The notes under the pieces were generated by a model, which did not search any database, was not told the DNA's origin, and saw only the letters and a list, made by a program, of their open reading frames with translations. Positions 25,275 through 35,202 of a stretch of 64,000 nt of DNA are shown piece by piece. Origin of the DNA: Ramlibacter sp. (lineage in GTDB: Bacteria; Pseudomonadota; Gammaproteobacteria; Burkholderiales; Burkholderiaceae_C); contig JACDFR010000011.1 of NCBI GenBank assembly GCA_013815685.1, positions 1 to 64,000 of the forward strand, given 5' to 3'. Position 1 is the first letter of the stretch; each line of letters starts with the position of its first letter. Position numbers and translations under genes: made by a program.

Positions 25275-25612
25275 CAGAACTTGAAGACGTTCCAGACCCG
25301 CTGGCCGGTGGCATTGCCCATGCCATCCCGGTGGTCGCCCGGCCGCGAGCGCGACAGGTCGGTGGGCTGAATCTCGTATTCCGGCACGTCGGCCTTGGGC
25401 TGGACCACGATGCTCTGCGTCTGCCCGCCATAGCGAACTTCGTCGATACGGCTGCCGCCGTCTTCGATGCGGATGCGCTCGACCTTCTGGTTGCTGCGGC
25501 TCTCGCCCTGCGCGGGCGCGGGTGCCGGCGCGGGCGGCGCGACAGGCACAGTCTGGGCGGCCAGGCCCGTGCAGGCGAGGAGCGAAGCGAGAAGCAGGAA
25601 GCGGGAGTGCAT
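25274..25612 (-). CDS. DUF2782 exported protein
   Basis: 112-aa protein with a signal peptide ([15 protein letters not shown]), a Pro/Ala-rich linker and the conserved core [29 protein letters not shown] ending RVWNVFKF, as in DUF2782. In betaproteobacteria this gene habitually sits between polA and thrB, as here. Function unknown. It is divergent from polA. Confidence 0.85.
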   Translation of the reverse strand: MHSRFLLLASLLACTGLAAQTVPVAPPAPAPAPAQGESRSNQKVERIRIEDGGSRIDEVRYGGQTQSIVVQPKADVPEYEIQPTDLSRSRPGDHRDGMGNATGQRVWNVFKF

Positions 25613-25667
25613 GGGGGCATTGTAGAGTGCGGCAATACCGCGTCCGCGGGCAGGCACAATGCCCCCC

Positions 25668-28505
25668 ATGACCGAGCCGACACAAGAGGAAATCCCCAGC
25701 GGCCAGCCCCCCAAGGTGGTGTTGCTGGTCGACGGCTCCAGCTACCTGTACCGCGCCTTCCATGCCATGCCGGACCTGCGGGCCGTGCCCGGCGACCCGG
25801 CGAGCCCCGCCACCGGCGCCATCCGCGGCATGATCAACATGCTGCAGAAGCTGCGCAAGGACGTGCGCGCCGACTACGTGGCTTGCGTCTTCGACGCCCC
25901 CGGCCCGACATTCCGCGACCACATCTATCCGGAGTACAAGGCCACCCGTTCGCCCATGCCGCCCGACCTGCGCTCGCAGATCGACGCCATTCACGAAGTG
26001 GTGCGCCTGCTTGGCTGGAAGGTGCTCAATGTTCCCGGGGTGGAGGCCGACGATGTGATCGGCACATTGGCCTGCATGGCCACCGAGCGCGGCTGCCACA
26101 CGGTGATCTCGAGCGGCGACAAGGACTTGAGCCAACTCGTCAACGAGCATGTCACCGTGATCGACACCATGAACGACCGCAAGCGCGACATGGCCGGCGT
26201 CGAAGCGGAATTCGGCGTGCCGCCGCGCCTGATGGTCGATTACCAGACGCTGGTGGGCGACGCAGTCGACAATGTGCCGGGCGTCGACAAGGTCGGGCCC
26301 AAGACCGCGGTGAAACTGCTTCAGGAATATGGCTCGGTCGACTCGCTGGTGGCGCGCGCCCATGAGGTCAAGGGGGCCGTGGGCGAGAACCTGCGCCGCG
26401 CGCTCGACTGGCTGCCCAAGGGCCGCGAGTTGCTCACGATCAAGAAGGATTGCGACCTGAAGGATCACATCCCGGGGCTGCCGTCGCTCGACGACATCGC
26501 GGTGACCGTCGGCCAGGACACCGAGGCGCTGAAGGCGTTCTACGAGCGGTACGGCTTCAAGGGGCTGGTCAGGCAGCTCGAGATCCACGATGTGCCGCCC
26601 GAACTGATCGAGGAGCACCGCAGCCGCAAGAAAGTCGGTCCGGGCCCGGCCGCCGGCGACCTGTTCGAGGAGCCCGACCTGTCGGGTCTGTCGCAGGCGG
26701 CCAACCTGCAGTACGACACCATCTTTACCTGGGCGCAGTTCGATGACTGGCTCGCCCGCCTGGAGGCGTCGGAGATCGCGGCCGTCGACACCGAAACCAG
26801 CTCGCTCGACGAGATGCTGGCCGAGATCATCGGGGTCTCGTTCAGCGTCAAGCCGGGCGAGGCGGCCTACATTCCGCTGGCCCACAGCTACGGCGATGCG
26901 CCCGAGCAGCTGCCGCGCGAGGAAGTGCTGGCGCGCTTGAAGCCCTGGCTGGAAAACCCGGGCAGGAAGAAGCTGGGCCAGCATATCAAGTACGACCGCC
27001 ACGTGTTCGCCAACCATGGCATCGAGGTGCGCGGCTACGAGCACGACACCATGCTCCAGAGCTATGTGCTGGAAGTGCACAAGCCGCACGGCCTGGCCAG
27101 CCTGGCCGAACGCCACCTGGGCCGCAGCGGAATCGACTACGAAACGATCGCCGGCAAGGGTGCGCACCAGATCCCATTCGCGCAGGTGGCGGTGGACAAG
27201 GCGGCCGAATACTCCTGCGAAGACTCCGACCAGACACTGGATGTCCACCTGGCGCTGTGGCCCAGGCTGCGGGCCGACGGCAAGCTGAACTTCATCTACG
27301 AGCTGGAAATGGAAAGCAGCGAGGCGCTCTACCGCGTGGAGCGCAACGGCGTGCTGATCGACGCACCCATGCTCGCACGGCAGAGCGCCGAGCTGGGCCA
27401 GCGCATGATGCATTTGGAGAAGGAGGCGCACGACCTCGCGGGCCAGCCGTTCAACCTGGGTTCGCCCAAGCAGATCGGCGACATCCTCTTTACCAAACTT
27501 GGCCTGCCGGTCACCAAGAAAACGCCCAGCGGCGTGCCGAGCACCGATGAAGAGGTTCTGGAAAAGCTGGCAGAGGACTATCCGCTGCCGGCCAAGCTGC
27601 TGGAACATCGCGGCCTGTCCAAGCTCAAGGGCACCTATACCGACAAGCTGGCGCAGATGGCGCATCCCCGGACAGGCAGGGTGCACACTCATTACGCCCA
27701 GGCCGTCGCCATCACCGGCAGGCTGTCCAGCAACGACCCCAACTTGCAAAACATTCCCGTGAAGACGGCCGAGGGGCGGCGCGTGCGCGAAGCGTTCATC
27801 GCCCCTGCGGGCCACAAGATCGCCAGCGCCGACTACAGCCAGATCGAGCTGCGCATCATGGCTCACCTGAGCGAGGACGCCGCGCTGATCCGGGCCTTCG
27901 AGGATGGCATGGACGTGCACCGCGCGACGGCGGCCGAAGTGTTCGCGGTCGCGCCCGACCAGGTCACGAGCGAGCAGCGCCGCTATGCCAAGGTGATCAA
28001 TTTCGGGCTGATCTACGGCATGAGTGCGTTCGGCCTGGCGCGCAACCTGGGCATCGACGGCACCGCCGCAAAGAACTACATCCAGCGCTATTTCGAGCGC
28101 TATCCCGGCGTCAAGAATTACATGGACGAGACGCGCTTGTCCGCCAAAAGCAAGGGCTTCGTCGAAACCGTCTTCGGCCGGCGCCTGTACCTGCCCGAGA
28201 TCAATTCACCCAACGGGCCCCGCCGGGGGGGGGCGGAGCGCCAGGCGATCAATGCGCCGATGCAGGGGACCGCAGCCGACCTGATCAAGCTGTCGATGGT
28301 GAGGGTGCAGGATGTGCTCGATTCGCAGGCGCGGCACACGCGGATGATCATGCAGGTGCACGACGAACTGGTCTTCGAAGTGCCTGAGGACGAGGTGGAG
28401 TGGGCCCGGCAGGAGATTCCGCGCATCATGTCCGCCGTGGCCGAATTGCGCGTGCCGCTGATCGCGGGAATCGGGATCGGCGACAACTGGGAGAAGGCGC
28501 ACTGA
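25668..28505 (+). CDS. polA: DNA polymerase I
   Basis: 945 aa with all three domains. The 5'-3' exonuclease opens with [18 protein letters not shown] and has the acidic cluster [10 protein letters not shown] and SGDKDLSQL. The 3'-5' exonuclease keeps its catalytic residues ([30 protein letters not shown]), so proofreading is expected. The polymerase domain has motif [15 protein letters not shown], the O helix [16 protein letters not shown] and motif [12 protein letters not shown]. An alternative start at ATG 25659 adds three residues. The sequence is fully intact. Confidence 0.96.
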   Translation: MTEPTQEEIPSGQPPKVVLLVDGSSYLYRAFHAMPDLRAVPGDPASPATGAIRGMINMLQKLRKDVRADYVACVFDAPGPTFRDHIYPEYKATRSPMPPDLRSQIDAIHEVVRLLGWKVLNVPGVEADDVIGTLACMATERGCHTVISSGDKDLSQLVNEHVTVIDTMNDRKRDMAGVEAEFGVPPRLMVDYQTLVGDAVDNVPGVDKVGPKTAVKLLQEYGSVDSLVARAHEVKGAVGENLRRALDWLPKGRELLTIKKDCDLKDHIPGLPSLDDIAVTVGQDTEALKAFYERYGFKGLVRQLEIHDVPPELIEEHRSRKKVGPGPAAGDLFEEPDLSGLSQAANLQYDTIFTWAQFDDWLARLEASEIAAVDTETSSLDEMLAEIIGVSFSVKPGEAAYIPLAHSYGDAPEQLPREEVLARLKPWLENPGRKKLGQHIKYDRHVFANHGIEVRGYEHDTMLQSYVLEVHKPHGLASLAERHLGRSGIDYETIAGKGAHQIPFAQVAVDKAAEYSCEDSDQTLDVHLALWPRLRADGKLNFIYELEMESSEALYRVERNGVLIDAPMLARQSAELGQRMMHLEKEAHDLAGQPFNLGSPKQIGDILFTKLGLPVTKKTPSGVPSTDEEVLEKLAEDYPLPAKLLEHRGLSKLKGTYTDKLAQMAHPRTGRVHTHYAQAVAITGRLSSNDPNLQNIPVKTAEGRRVREAFIAPAGHKIASADYSQIELRIMAHLSEDAALIRAFEDGMDVHRATAAEVFAVAPDQVTSEQRRYAKVINFGLIYGMSAFGLARNLGIDGTAAKNYIQRYFERYPGVKNYMDETRLSAKSKGFVETVFGRRLYLPEINSPNGPRRGGAERQAINAPMQGTAADLIKLSMVRVQDVLDSQARHTRMIMQVHDELVFEVPEDEVEWARQEIPRIMSAVAELRVPLIAGIGIGDNWEKAH

Positions 28506-28546
28506 GCGTTCGGCCAGGCCCCCGGCCTGACGAATGGGTGGGACGC

Positions 28547-29725
28547 CTACCGCACGGTCGGCAGCCGGAGCTCGAAGGTGGTGCCGCGGCCGGGGCCGGG
28601 GCTGTGAGCCCTGACCGTTCCGCCGTGGAGCTCGATCAGCCGGCGTACCAGCGACAGCCCGATCCCCAACCCGTCCTGCGACTGGTCGCGCCGCACCTGG
28701 CGGAACAGGTCGAAAATTCCCTCGAGGTGGGGCGGTTCGATGCCGACTCCGTTGTCAGAGATGCACAACTGGGCCTCGCGTCCGCACTGCCTCAGCTGCA
28801 GGGTGATAAGGCCACCCGTTGGCGTGTACTTGATGGCGTTGTTGAGCAAGTTGCCAAGCACCTGCTGGAAGCGCAACGGATCCAGGTTCGCCCACAAGAG
28901 CGTCTGCGGCATGTCGACGGTCACCTCGTGGCCGCGCCCCCGGGCCGCCGGGGTCCAGGCCTCGACCGCGTCGACGATCTGCTGCTGAAGCGCAGCCCGG
29001 GTGGGCCGCAATGCGATCTGGTCATTCACGATCCGGCCCACGTCCAGCAATTCACCGACCAGATGAGTCATGTGGGCCAGCTGGCGCTTGGCCATCGGCA
29101 GCGCTGGCGAACCAGGGTGGCTGCAACGCAGGATTTCCAGCGCGTTGCTGATGGGTCCCATGGCGTTGCGCAGCTCGTGCGCCATTGTCGCCATGAAAAT
29201 GTTCTTACGCGCACTCTCGCTTGTGACGCGGGCAGTTTCGGCCTTTTCCTGTTCCCTGATCTGTATTTGCCGCGTGACGTTCTGGATGACGACGGCGAGT
29301 TGGCGGCTTCCGTCACCCACCCTGCAGGCCCGGACGTCGATCCAGCGGTTTCGGGACTCGTACTTGAACCGGGCGCTCGCTCCCGTCTCAGCCACTTCGG
29401 CAAATCGCTCTACCAGATATGACGCCAGTCCCGGGTCCAGCGCCAGCACGGCTTTGCCTGACAGGCCTTCCAGCTTCTTGTGCGGATCAACCGTCGTGTC
29501 GGAGTGAACGAACCGGAAATCGTCCATGCGGCCGTGCTGATCCGGCTCGAGCTGGACAATGCATAGCGCCTGGTCGGCATGATCGATCCATGTGCTGTAG
29601 AGCGCGGCCTCGCCAAGAAGGCTCTTGGAGGGGGAACGCCTTGCAAGCACCCCTGGAAACGCCAAAGGCAGGGCGCGGGCGCGGGCGCGGGCACGGGCGG
29701 TATTCAAAGAAGAGGTTGAGTTCAT
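28547..29725 (-). CDS. Soluble PAS-type sensor histidine kinase
   Basis: 392-aa kinase without membrane segments. A PAS-like region (about residues 40-155, ending AVVIQNVTRQ) precedes HisKA with the phospho-acceptor in MAHELRNAMGPISN and HATPase_c with N box LGNLLNNAIKYTP, G1 ISDNGVGI and G2 DGLGIGLSLVRRL. The N-terminus contains a run of alternating Ala-Arg encoded by a GCGGGC repeat. No response regulator is adjacent on this strand; the nearby Crp- and LuxR-type genes are divergent and broken. Confidence 0.9.
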   Translation of the reverse strand: MNSTSSLNTARARARARALPLAFPGVLARRSPSKSLLGEAALYSTWIDHADQALCIVQLEPDQHGRMDDFRFVHSDTTVDPHKKLEGLSGKAVLALDPGLASYLVERFAEVAETGASARFKYESRNRWIDVRACRVGDGSRQLAVVIQNVTRQIQIREQEKAETARVTSESARKNIFMATMAHELRNAMGPISNALEILRCSHPGSPALPMAKRQLAHMTHLVGELLDVGRIVNDQIALRPTRAALQQQIVDAVEAWTPAARGRGHEVTVDMPQTLLWANLDPLRFQQVLGNLLNNAIKYTPTGGLITLQLRQCGREAQLCISDNGVGIEPPHLEGIFDLFRQVRRDQSQDGLGIGLSLVRRLIELHGGTVRAHSPGPGRGTTFELRLPTVR

Positions 29726-29912
29726 GGTGGCGTCGCCTTAATTCCTGGTTGGACGTAGGATGGCTCCCACATCATGTAACTGTCTGTGCACATACACCCA
29801 TATGGGCATGTCTTCATAAGTTTTTAGTTTCTTAATGTAAACAATACCATTTAATCCTGTCAAGTACTAGTTCTAAGGTGTGGGTCTTCCAACGAAGTTT
29901 TGGGACGTCATC
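29726..29912. promoter_or_regulatory. A/T-rich divergent intergenic region
   Basis: Between the histidine kinase and the Crp-like gene the sequence is clearly richer in A and T than its surroundings, especially 29770-29875 (e.g. TTTTTAGTTTCTTAATGTAAAC). It probably contains promoters in both directions; I could not pick out unambiguous -35/-10 pairs. Confidence 0.4.
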
Positions 29913-30653
29913 ATGAGCTTCGGACCTCGATGTCACCGGCTCGTAGAGCAGGTGAATCCACTCGGAAACCGCCTCCTGAACGCCCTGCCGGAGCCTGTTT
30001 GGCTGGACTGGCGCGCTCAGCTCGAGCCTGTGGCCATGCCACGCGGAATGGTGGTCCATGCGGCCGGGACCGGGTTACAACATCCTGTCACTTCCGTTGT
30101 ATCCGTCATGAACGCACTGGAGGACGTTATTGCGCCCAAATTGCCATGGTAGGACGCGAGGGGCGTGGTTGGAATCAACGTGTTCCTGGGCGGCCAAGCC
30201 GGCCCCGGCCGGGCCGTCGTTCAGCAAGCTGGGGCGGGGGTGCGGCTGGCGGCCCGGACGATCCGCACGGAGTTCGAGAAGGGCGCTGCGGTGATGCAGC
30301 TGTTCGCGCGGTACACCCAGGCCTTGATCGCCCAGATGTCGCAGACGGCCCTGTGCGACCGGCATCACACGCCGGAACAGAAAGTCTGCCGCTACCTGTT
30401 GCTCACGATGGAGCGGCTGGGCGCCAACGAGGTCTTCTCGACCCACGAAACGATTGCCGGCATGCTTGGCTTGAGGCGCGAAACGGTTTCAGACGCCGCC
30501 GGCCACATGCAAAAGGACGGTGTGCTGCACTACCGCCGGGGCCTCATTGCCGTGCTCGACCGTGGGGTTCTCGAGCGCCGGGCGTGCGAGTGCTACGGGG
30601 TAATCAGGCGCGAATACGAAACCTTGCTGCCCGATAAAAGCGCTGCGCCGTGA
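29913..30653 (+). pseudogene. Crp/Fnr-family regulator with two compensating one-base indels
   Basis: The N-terminal frame from ATG 29913 reads NRLLNALPEPVWLDW ... HPVTSVVSVMNALEDV and stops at 30152. The correct family continuation YCAQIAMVGREG is in another frame, and VGINVFLGG ... QALIAQMSQTALCDRHH, EQKVCRYLLLTMERL and the HTH HETIAGMLGLRRETVSDAAG are in the first frame again, to TGA 30653. Restoring one G near 30123 and removing one G near 30160 rebuilds a normal 240-aa-class regulator. As read, the cNMP-type domain is cut off. Confidence 0.7.
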
Positions 30654-30658
30654 ACTGC

Positions 30659-30958
30659 TCAGCCGCAGACCATGCGGCGGATGCGGTTTTGGTCATCGAC
30701 CTCGATGTTCAGGCGCAGCGGGTCGGCGCCGGCCCCCGCCGTGGCAACCGAGTCCGCCTTGATGACACGCGTGCGCATCCCGCCCGCCGCCGCGCGAGCT
30801 TCGGCAATGACTCGATCGTCCAGCACCTGGCCCAGGAATTCCTGGGCGCGTGCGGCGCGGCACTGGGCTTGCGGCGGCTGTATCGGAGCATTGCCGCAGG
30901 CAGAAACCACGATGGCGGCGCAGACGAGGTACAGGCGCGTTCGGTTCGGGTTCTTCAT
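30659..30958 (-). CDS. I78-family protease-inhibitor-like lipoprotein
   Basis: 99-aa protein with a lipoprotein signal (AAIVVSACGNAP) and an I78-like domain: CRAARAQEFLGQVLDD, RTRVIKADSVAT, PLRLNIEVDDQNRIRRMVCG, with the two cysteines positioned as in the family. I78 proteins inhibit serine proteases from the periplasm; here activity is inferred. It ends 6 nt from the convergent Crp-like gene. Confidence 0.75.
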   Translation of the reverse strand: MKNPNRTRLYLVCAAIVVSACGNAPIQPPQAQCRAARAQEFLGQVLDDRVIAEARAAAGGMRTRVIKADSVATAGAGADPLRLNIEVDDQNRIRRMVCG

Positions 30959-30968
30959 GCGCGAATTA

Positions 30969-31241
30969 TCACCGTCCATTGAGCATGGGCATGATGGTGC
31001 GGATGATCTGGATCGCCGCGGGGCCCATGATGACCATGATGATCGAGGGGAAGATGCAGACCACCAGCGGAAACAGCATCTTCGTCGGCACCTTGGCGGC
31101 CCGTTCTTCGGCGCGGACTTGGCGCTTGTGCCGCAAGTCATCGGAAAAGACGCGCAGCGAATCGTCAATGCTGGTGCCGAACTTGTCGGCCTGGGTGAGC
31201 ATGGTCGCGAAGGAGCGCCGCCATTTATCATGGTTGCGCAA
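30969..31241 (-). pseudogene. C-terminal remnant of Flp-pilus assembly protein TadC
   Basis: The frame reads LTQADKFGTSIDDSLRVFSDDLRHKRQVRAEE followed by AAKVPTKMLFPLVVCIFPSIIMVIMGPA, the usual last 75 or so residues of TadC/T2SF-type proteins (about 300 aa when complete). The upstream part is missing and no other tad genes are present, so this is a leftover from a deleted tad locus. The apparent start at 31241 is fortuitous. Confidence 0.75.
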
Positions 31242-31287
31242 AAGTTCACTACGATTAGGTTCTTCTTGTTACCGACGTGAGGGTCCC

Positions 31288-31965
31288 ATGCCTGTTGGTC
31301 GCCCTCATTCCATACGGGTTCACCTCGTCGCACTGCCGCTGATGCGGTGGGGCCTCGAACGGCTGGTGCAGGCCGCTCACCCGCAATTTCGAAGTCGTGT
31401 CCGGTGCAGATTCCATCGCCGAAAGCCTGCCGCTGCTGGCGCGCCAGACGGCGGACGTGGTGGTGCTCGATCTCGATGGCGAGGACGGCCCGAAGCCGTG
31501 GCGCAATTGAATGCGCGGTGCGCGGCCAAGGTCATCGTGCTGGCCGCCACGCCCGACGTCGCGCTACTGGACAAGATGGTCATGACCGGTGTGCGCGGAG
31601 TGCTGAAGAAAAGCGAGCCGCCCCAGGTCTTTCTGAAAGCCATAGAAAAGGTGCATGCGGGGGAGCTATGGATCGACCGCGGCGCGGCCGGCCGGATCTT
31701 CCTGGAAATGGCCAGGCAGCGCGCGGCCCAGACCAATGACCCGCATTCGGTGAAGATCGCGACGCTTACGGCTCGCGAACGCCAGACCATCGCCGCGGTG
31801 GCAGGCGATACATCGGCGCGCGGCAAGGCGATTGCCGGCCGCTTGTGCATCAGCGAGCACACGCTGCGCAACCATCTCACGTCGATCTACAGCAAGCTGG
31901 GCCTGTCCAGCCGGCTGGACCTGTATGCCTACGCCGCCAAGCACAGCCTGAACAAGCCTCTCTGA
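31288..31965 (+). pseudogene. NarL/LuxR-type response regulator with two compensating one-base indels
   Basis: From ATG 31288 the frame reads RVHLVALPLMRWGLERLVQAAHPQF, then must shift to read VVSGADSIAESLPLLARQTADVVVLDLDGEDG, then shift back to AVAQLNARCAAKVIVLAATPD ... GVRGVLKKSE and the LuxR HTH (LTARERQTIAAVAGD, IAGRLCISEHTLRNHLTSIYSKLGLSSRLDL). The shifts need one T removed near 31392 and one G restored near 31490. Unusually, the nominal frame stays open through the shifted segment, so a protein of 225 aa is made but with a scrambled receiver core that lacks the phospho-acceptor LDLDG region. Confidence 0.7.
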
Positions 31966-31967
31966 GG

Positions 31968-32156
31968 CTACTTTTTCTCCGACCAGAGCTCGCCGCCGGT
32001 GGCCCAGTCGCCGCGCTTGATGTCATAGAGCAGAATGTCCACCGACTCGGGCTTGCTGCCCAGGGTCTCGACTACGGCCTGCGTGAGCGCCTTGACCAGG
32101 TTCTTCTTCTGTTCGGGCGTGCGGCCTTCCATGAGTTCTACGCGCAGCGTGGGCAT
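31968..32156 (-). CDS. 4-oxalocrotonate tautomerase family protein
   Basis: 62-aa tautomerase. After Met removal the N-terminal Pro (PTLRVELMEGRTPEQKKNLV) is the catalytic base, and a basic residue in the KRGDWATGG region completes the usual pocket. Such enzymes isomerise 2-hydroxymuconate-type dienols; a specific pathway is not indicated because no ring-cleavage genes are nearby. Convergent with the LuxR-type gene (2-nt gap). Confidence 0.85.
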   Translation of the reverse strand: MPTLRVELMEGRTPEQKKNLVKALTQAVVETLGSKPESVDILLYDIKRGDWATGGELWSEKK

Positions 32157-32298
32157 GATGTCTTCCCTGGGATGAAAGCTGCGATTCTGCCAGCGCCGTG
32201 TCTTGACGCGATTGCTAAGATCAGGCCAGAACCGGTTCGCGCCGGCCAAAAACTTATGAGGGAATCGGGCCACCCCGTCCGGGGCCGGGCCCCTCGCC

Positions 32299-33114
32299 AT
32301 GACCTTGGTAGCAATCTTGATCGCGACTCTGGCCGCGGGCATCGGCAGCGTGTGGCTCGCCGCCGGCCTGATGCGCCTGGGTTTACTGTCGGGCGCCGAT
32401 GCGGGCGCCGCGCACATCGGCCCGCAGCACCTGCTCAGTCTTGCGGCGGGCGCCTTGCTGGCCACGTCGTTCATGCACCTGCTGCCCGAAGCGTTCGAAA
32501 GTCAGGCAGGCGCCAAGGAATTGTTCGCAACGCTGCTGGTAGGCGTGGTTTTTTTCTTCCTGCTGGACAAGGCCGAGTTGTGGCATCACGGCCATGAGCA
32601 CCACCACTCGCACGGCCACGCACATGGCCACGATGGTCATGGCCACGAGCACCCGCGACCGCGCCCGGGCAGCTGGACCGTGCTTACGGGCGACAGCGTG
32701 CATTGCTTTGGCGACGGCATCCTGATCGCGTCGGCCTTCATGGCCGACATGAGACTCGGAGCGGTGGCGGCGATCGCCGTCCTGGCGCACGAGGTGCCTC
32801 ATCACATCGGCGACCTGGCAGTTCTGCGCCTGAGCAGCCGCAACCGCCATGCGGCCCTGGTCAAGGTGTCGCTGGCCGGGGCCGTGACGGCGCTGGGCGG
32901 CCTGACCGGCTGGTGGCTGGTGGACCGGTTGCAGGATTACCTGCCCTACTTCCTGGTGGTGGCCAGCAGCAGCTTCATCTACGTGGCGCTGGCCGACCTG
33001 ATCCCGCAGCTGCAAAAACGCCTGTCCGCGCGCGAAACCGCCGCGCAGATCGCCTGGCTGCTGGTGGGAATCGCGCTCGTCACCGTCGTCAGCGGCGCCG
33101 CGCACGCCCGCTGA
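32299..33114 (+). CDS. ZIP-family metal cation transporter
   Basis: 271-aa inner-membrane transporter with about eight membrane segments. A cytoplasmic His-rich loop (HGHEHHHSHGHAHGHDGHGHEH, about residues 98-119; 13 His in 22) precedes the conserved metal-site helices DSVHCFGDGILIASAF and VLAHEVPHHIGD. ZIP proteins import zinc, iron or manganese. The His-rich loop is a divalent-metal sensor/sink. No adjacent metal regulator is seen. Confidence 0.9.
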   Translation: MTLVAILIATLAAGIGSVWLAAGLMRLGLLSGADAGAAHIGPQHLLSLAAGALLATSFMHLLPEAFESQAGAKELFATLLVGVVFFFLLDKAELWHHGHEHHHSHGHAHGHDGHGHEHPRPRPGSWTVLTGDSVHCFGDGILIASAFMADMRLGAVAAIAVLAHEVPHHIGDLAVLRLSSRNRHAALVKVSLAGAVTALGGLTGWWLVDRLQDYLPYFLVVASSSFIYVALADLIPQLQKRLSARETAAQIAWLLVGIALVTVVSGAAHAR

Positions 33115-33231
33115 ACGGCTGCGGCGTGTCGGGTCAATGCCGGGCAGTCCTACATGCTATTGGCTTTTTCCGACAACTCGCGCCCGTGCACGGACATAAC
33201 GTTGCAGCGATTCAATCCGAGGAGAACACAT

Positions 33232-33480
33232 ATGGCATCTCGCGACCACGAAGACAGCGATCGTCGACGCTGGCTGGGCGAACAGCGCGAGCAGGGCGAA
33301 ACAGCAACTCGGGGCGAACAGCAAGCTCAGGGCCGGCAGCGCGGCGGCGGCCAGGTGCCCGGCGAACCGAGACACACCGACGCGGGTACGCAAGGCCAGG
33401 GCAGCCTGGGCGGATCCGGCAGTCACGACCACGACCAAGAGCAGAGGCGCGAGGAACAGGCGCGCCACCTCGACAAGTAA
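33232..33480 (+). CDS. Small disordered hydrophilic protein (hydrophilin-like)
   Basis: 82-aa protein made almost entirely of Gly, Gln, Arg, Glu, Asp and His with no hydrophobic core (starts MASRDHEDSDRRRWLGEQ). It has a strong ribosome-binding site (GAGGAGAA). It resembles desiccation/osmotic-stress hydrophilins in composition only. Similar proteins occur at 35925-36113 and 39996-40370 in the same block. Confidence 0.7.
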   Translation: MASRDHEDSDRRRWLGEQREQGETATRGEQQAQGRQRGGGQVPGEPRHTDAGTQGQGSLGGSGSHDHDQEQRREEQARHLDK

Positions 33481-33509
33481 AACTCTCTGCGATCAACCGA
33501 GGAAACAAG

Positions 33510-33752
33510 ATGAAAGCCAAATCAATGCGCGCACTGCCTCTCGCGCTCGACATGACTCTGTCGGCCCAGGCCCAGAAAATGCCGCAGGACGGCAAGAGCA
33601 GTGCCGCGGACCACGGGCAGCTGACGCAAGGGTGCCGGCCCGCCGTCCTACACCCCTGCGGGAACGAATCCGACGGGCCGGCTCAGCATTACTCGCCAAG
33701 ATCAGGCATAGCTTGCAAGTGGTTGGCGCGGGCGAAATGCAGGGGATTTTAA
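33510..33752 (+). CDS. Small exported-looking ORF, possibly degenerate
   Basis: 80 aa from ATG 33510 with GAGGAAAC upstream. The first 22 residues (LPLALDMTLSAQAQK) look like a signal peptide with an Asp in the hydrophobic core, followed by sequence of no recognisable family. The C-terminal half is basic and Cys-containing, unlike its neighbours, suggesting that a frameshift may have replaced the original end. It lies directly before a DUF4142 gene. Confidence 0.35.
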   Translation: MKAKSMRALPLALDMTLSAQAQKMPQDGKSSAADHGQLTQGCRPAVLHPCGNESDGPAQHYSPRSGIACKWLARAKCRGF

Positions 33753-33754
33753 AT

Positions 33755-34429
33755 ATGAAGTGCGTCAGCGTTGGCGTCGCAGCGGCCGCGGCGGTCGTTG
33801 GGTGGACGGGTGCGGTCCTGGCGGCCGACCAAGCCAGGCCGGTGGCGGCGCGCGCGGCGGTTTTCGCAGCGTCGGCGGCGGTCAACATCAAGCCGATGGC
33901 GATGGAGCAGCGCGACGAACGGCGCTTCCTCAAGGATGCAACCGCGGCCAGCCGCTTCCAGACCGAGGCGTCGCGGCTGGCAATGGCCAAATCGGGCAAC
34001 GCGCGCGTGCGCTCGCTGGCGGCACTGCTGCTCAATCACCACACCGAGGCGACGTCTCACCTCCTGCACATGCTGCACGTGCGCGGCATGGCACCGCCCA
34101 TGCTGGAAAACAACCAGCGCAAGGCGCTGAACCGGCTGGTCAAGCTCCAGGGCGCGAAGTTCGACCGGGCCTTCATGGAGGAGCTAGGGCTCAAGCTCCA
34201 GCAGCAGGATGTCCAGCAATACGAGCGGGCGAGCGTCGCGGTGCGCGACCCCCTGCTCAAGTCGTGGATCGACCAGTCGCTGCCCGCGCTGCGCCATCAC
34301 CTGGCCACTGCCGAACGTACGGTGCCCGCCGACACCCGGCCGGTCCGGTCGGCGGGGTCCGGCAGGACCGCTCAGGCCGGCCCGGCGAAGCCGATCGCAG
34401 CGAGGCCTAGCGAGTCGAATATCCGGTAA
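33755..34429 (+). CDS. DUF4142 exported protein
   Basis: 224-aa periplasmic protein with signal peptide (VGWTGAVLA) and a four-helix DUF4142 domain: RRFLKDATAASRFQTEASRLAMAKS, VRSLAALLLNHHTEATSHLLHML and QQYERASVAVRDPLLKSWIDQSLPALRHHLATAE. The paired His in NHHTEA are conserved. DUF4142 proteins are ferritin-like in predicted fold and often stress-induced; the biochemical role is unknown. The 3' end overlaps the convergent DUF4019 gene by 23 nt. Confidence 0.85.
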   Translation: MKCVSVGVAAAAAVVGWTGAVLAADQARPVAARAAVFAASAAVNIKPMAMEQRDERRFLKDATAASRFQTEASRLAMAKSGNARVRSLAALLLNHHTEATSHLLHMLHVRGMAPPMLENNQRKALNRLVKLQGAKFDRAFMEELGLKLQQQDVQQYERASVAVRDPLLKSWIDQSLPALRHHLATAERTVPADTRPVRSAGSGRTAQAGPAKPIAARPSESNIR

Positions 34430-34895
34430 CGCGCCACTTGCCGTCGGCTTCGCGCACGGTCGTCACCACTTCCTGCAGCTCCTTCTTGTCGAACTTGGTC
34501 TGGAAGATCACGCTGACATATTCGCCCGCCGGCCGGCCTTCGAGCGTCGTCTTGTAGACCGACTCGGCCGGAGCCCGCTCGACAAAGGCGCCGAAGGGCT
34601 CGCGCACCTTGGGAATGCCGTCCATCCAGGCTGCCAGCGGCACCGAATCGCGGAACACCGCGCTCGACGTCTCCCAGGCCCGGCCCCAATCGCGCCGGTC
34701 CAGCAGGACCAGCCAGCCCGCGGCGGCCAGCTTGCCCTGGTTCTCCTGCTCCGCATGGGGGCTCGCAGCGGGCTGCGCCGCCGCAGGCTTGGAGGGCGTG
34801 CCCTGCTTTTCGCGCGGCGGCTTCAACTGGGCGCCGGCGGTCGCGGTGAAGAGCGTTGCCGCCAGTGCGGCGGCAAGGGAAGGCAATAACTTCAT
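34407..34895 (-). CDS. DUF4019 exported protein
   Basis: 162 aa from ATG 34895 with signal peptide (AAALAATLFTATAGAQ) and a DUF4019 domain: AAAGWLVLLDRRDWGRAWETSS, VREPFGAFVER, GEYVSVIFQTKFDKKELQEVV and a closing DGKWRVTGYSTR. Family function is unknown; it is a periplasmic NTF2-like fold. It converges with the DUF4142 gene. Confidence 0.8.
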   Translation of the reverse strand: MKLLPSLAAALAATLFTATAGAQLKPPREKQGTPSKPAAAQPAASPHAEQENQGKLAAAGWLVLLDRRDWGRAWETSSAVFRDSVPLAAWMDGIPKVREPFGAFVERAPAESVYKTTLEGRPAGEYVSVIFQTKFDKKELQEVVTTVREADGKWRVTGYSTR

Positions 34896-35202
34896 TCGTT
34901 CTCCGGGATGCAAGGTTGAGGAAGTCTAGCCTTCTTCAGTTTCGGGCCCCGCCGTGGTTCAGCCTTTACCCTGTTTACGCCAGAAGCTGCCTCATCGGGC
35001 GCCTATCGACCTGGCCCTGTCTTCGCGGGGCGGCAGTCAGCCCCAGGCCCCACTGCTGCAGGTGCGTGCCGGACTCGAGCCGCCCGGCCTCGATCCCTGC
35101 CGCCGTGAAACATTTACCAACACAGCGAGCACAGCAGCGATTTAAGTTGGTCCAATAGCACAAGCGCGTATCCGGTATGGAACAACAACCAGGAGAATTT
35201 GT
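34896..35202. other. Intergenic region, no gene seen
   Basis: About 300 bases between divergent DUF4019 and DUF4142 genes. The right end carries AGGAGAA ahead of ATG 35203, and 35105-35180 is relatively A/T-rich, a likely promoter zone. No coding sequence with family resemblance is present. Confidence 0.5.

Noticed and set aside
28200-28245. G-run (nine G) in polA as a frameshift or inserted repeat
   Set aside because: The translation [21 protein letters not shown] is normal for DNA polymerase I and the frame is intact.
29660-29705. GCGGGC short tandem repeat as a CRISPR or regulatory repeat
   Set aside because: It is six-base coding repetition giving alternating Ala-Arg at the N-terminus of the histidine kinase; too short and without spacers.
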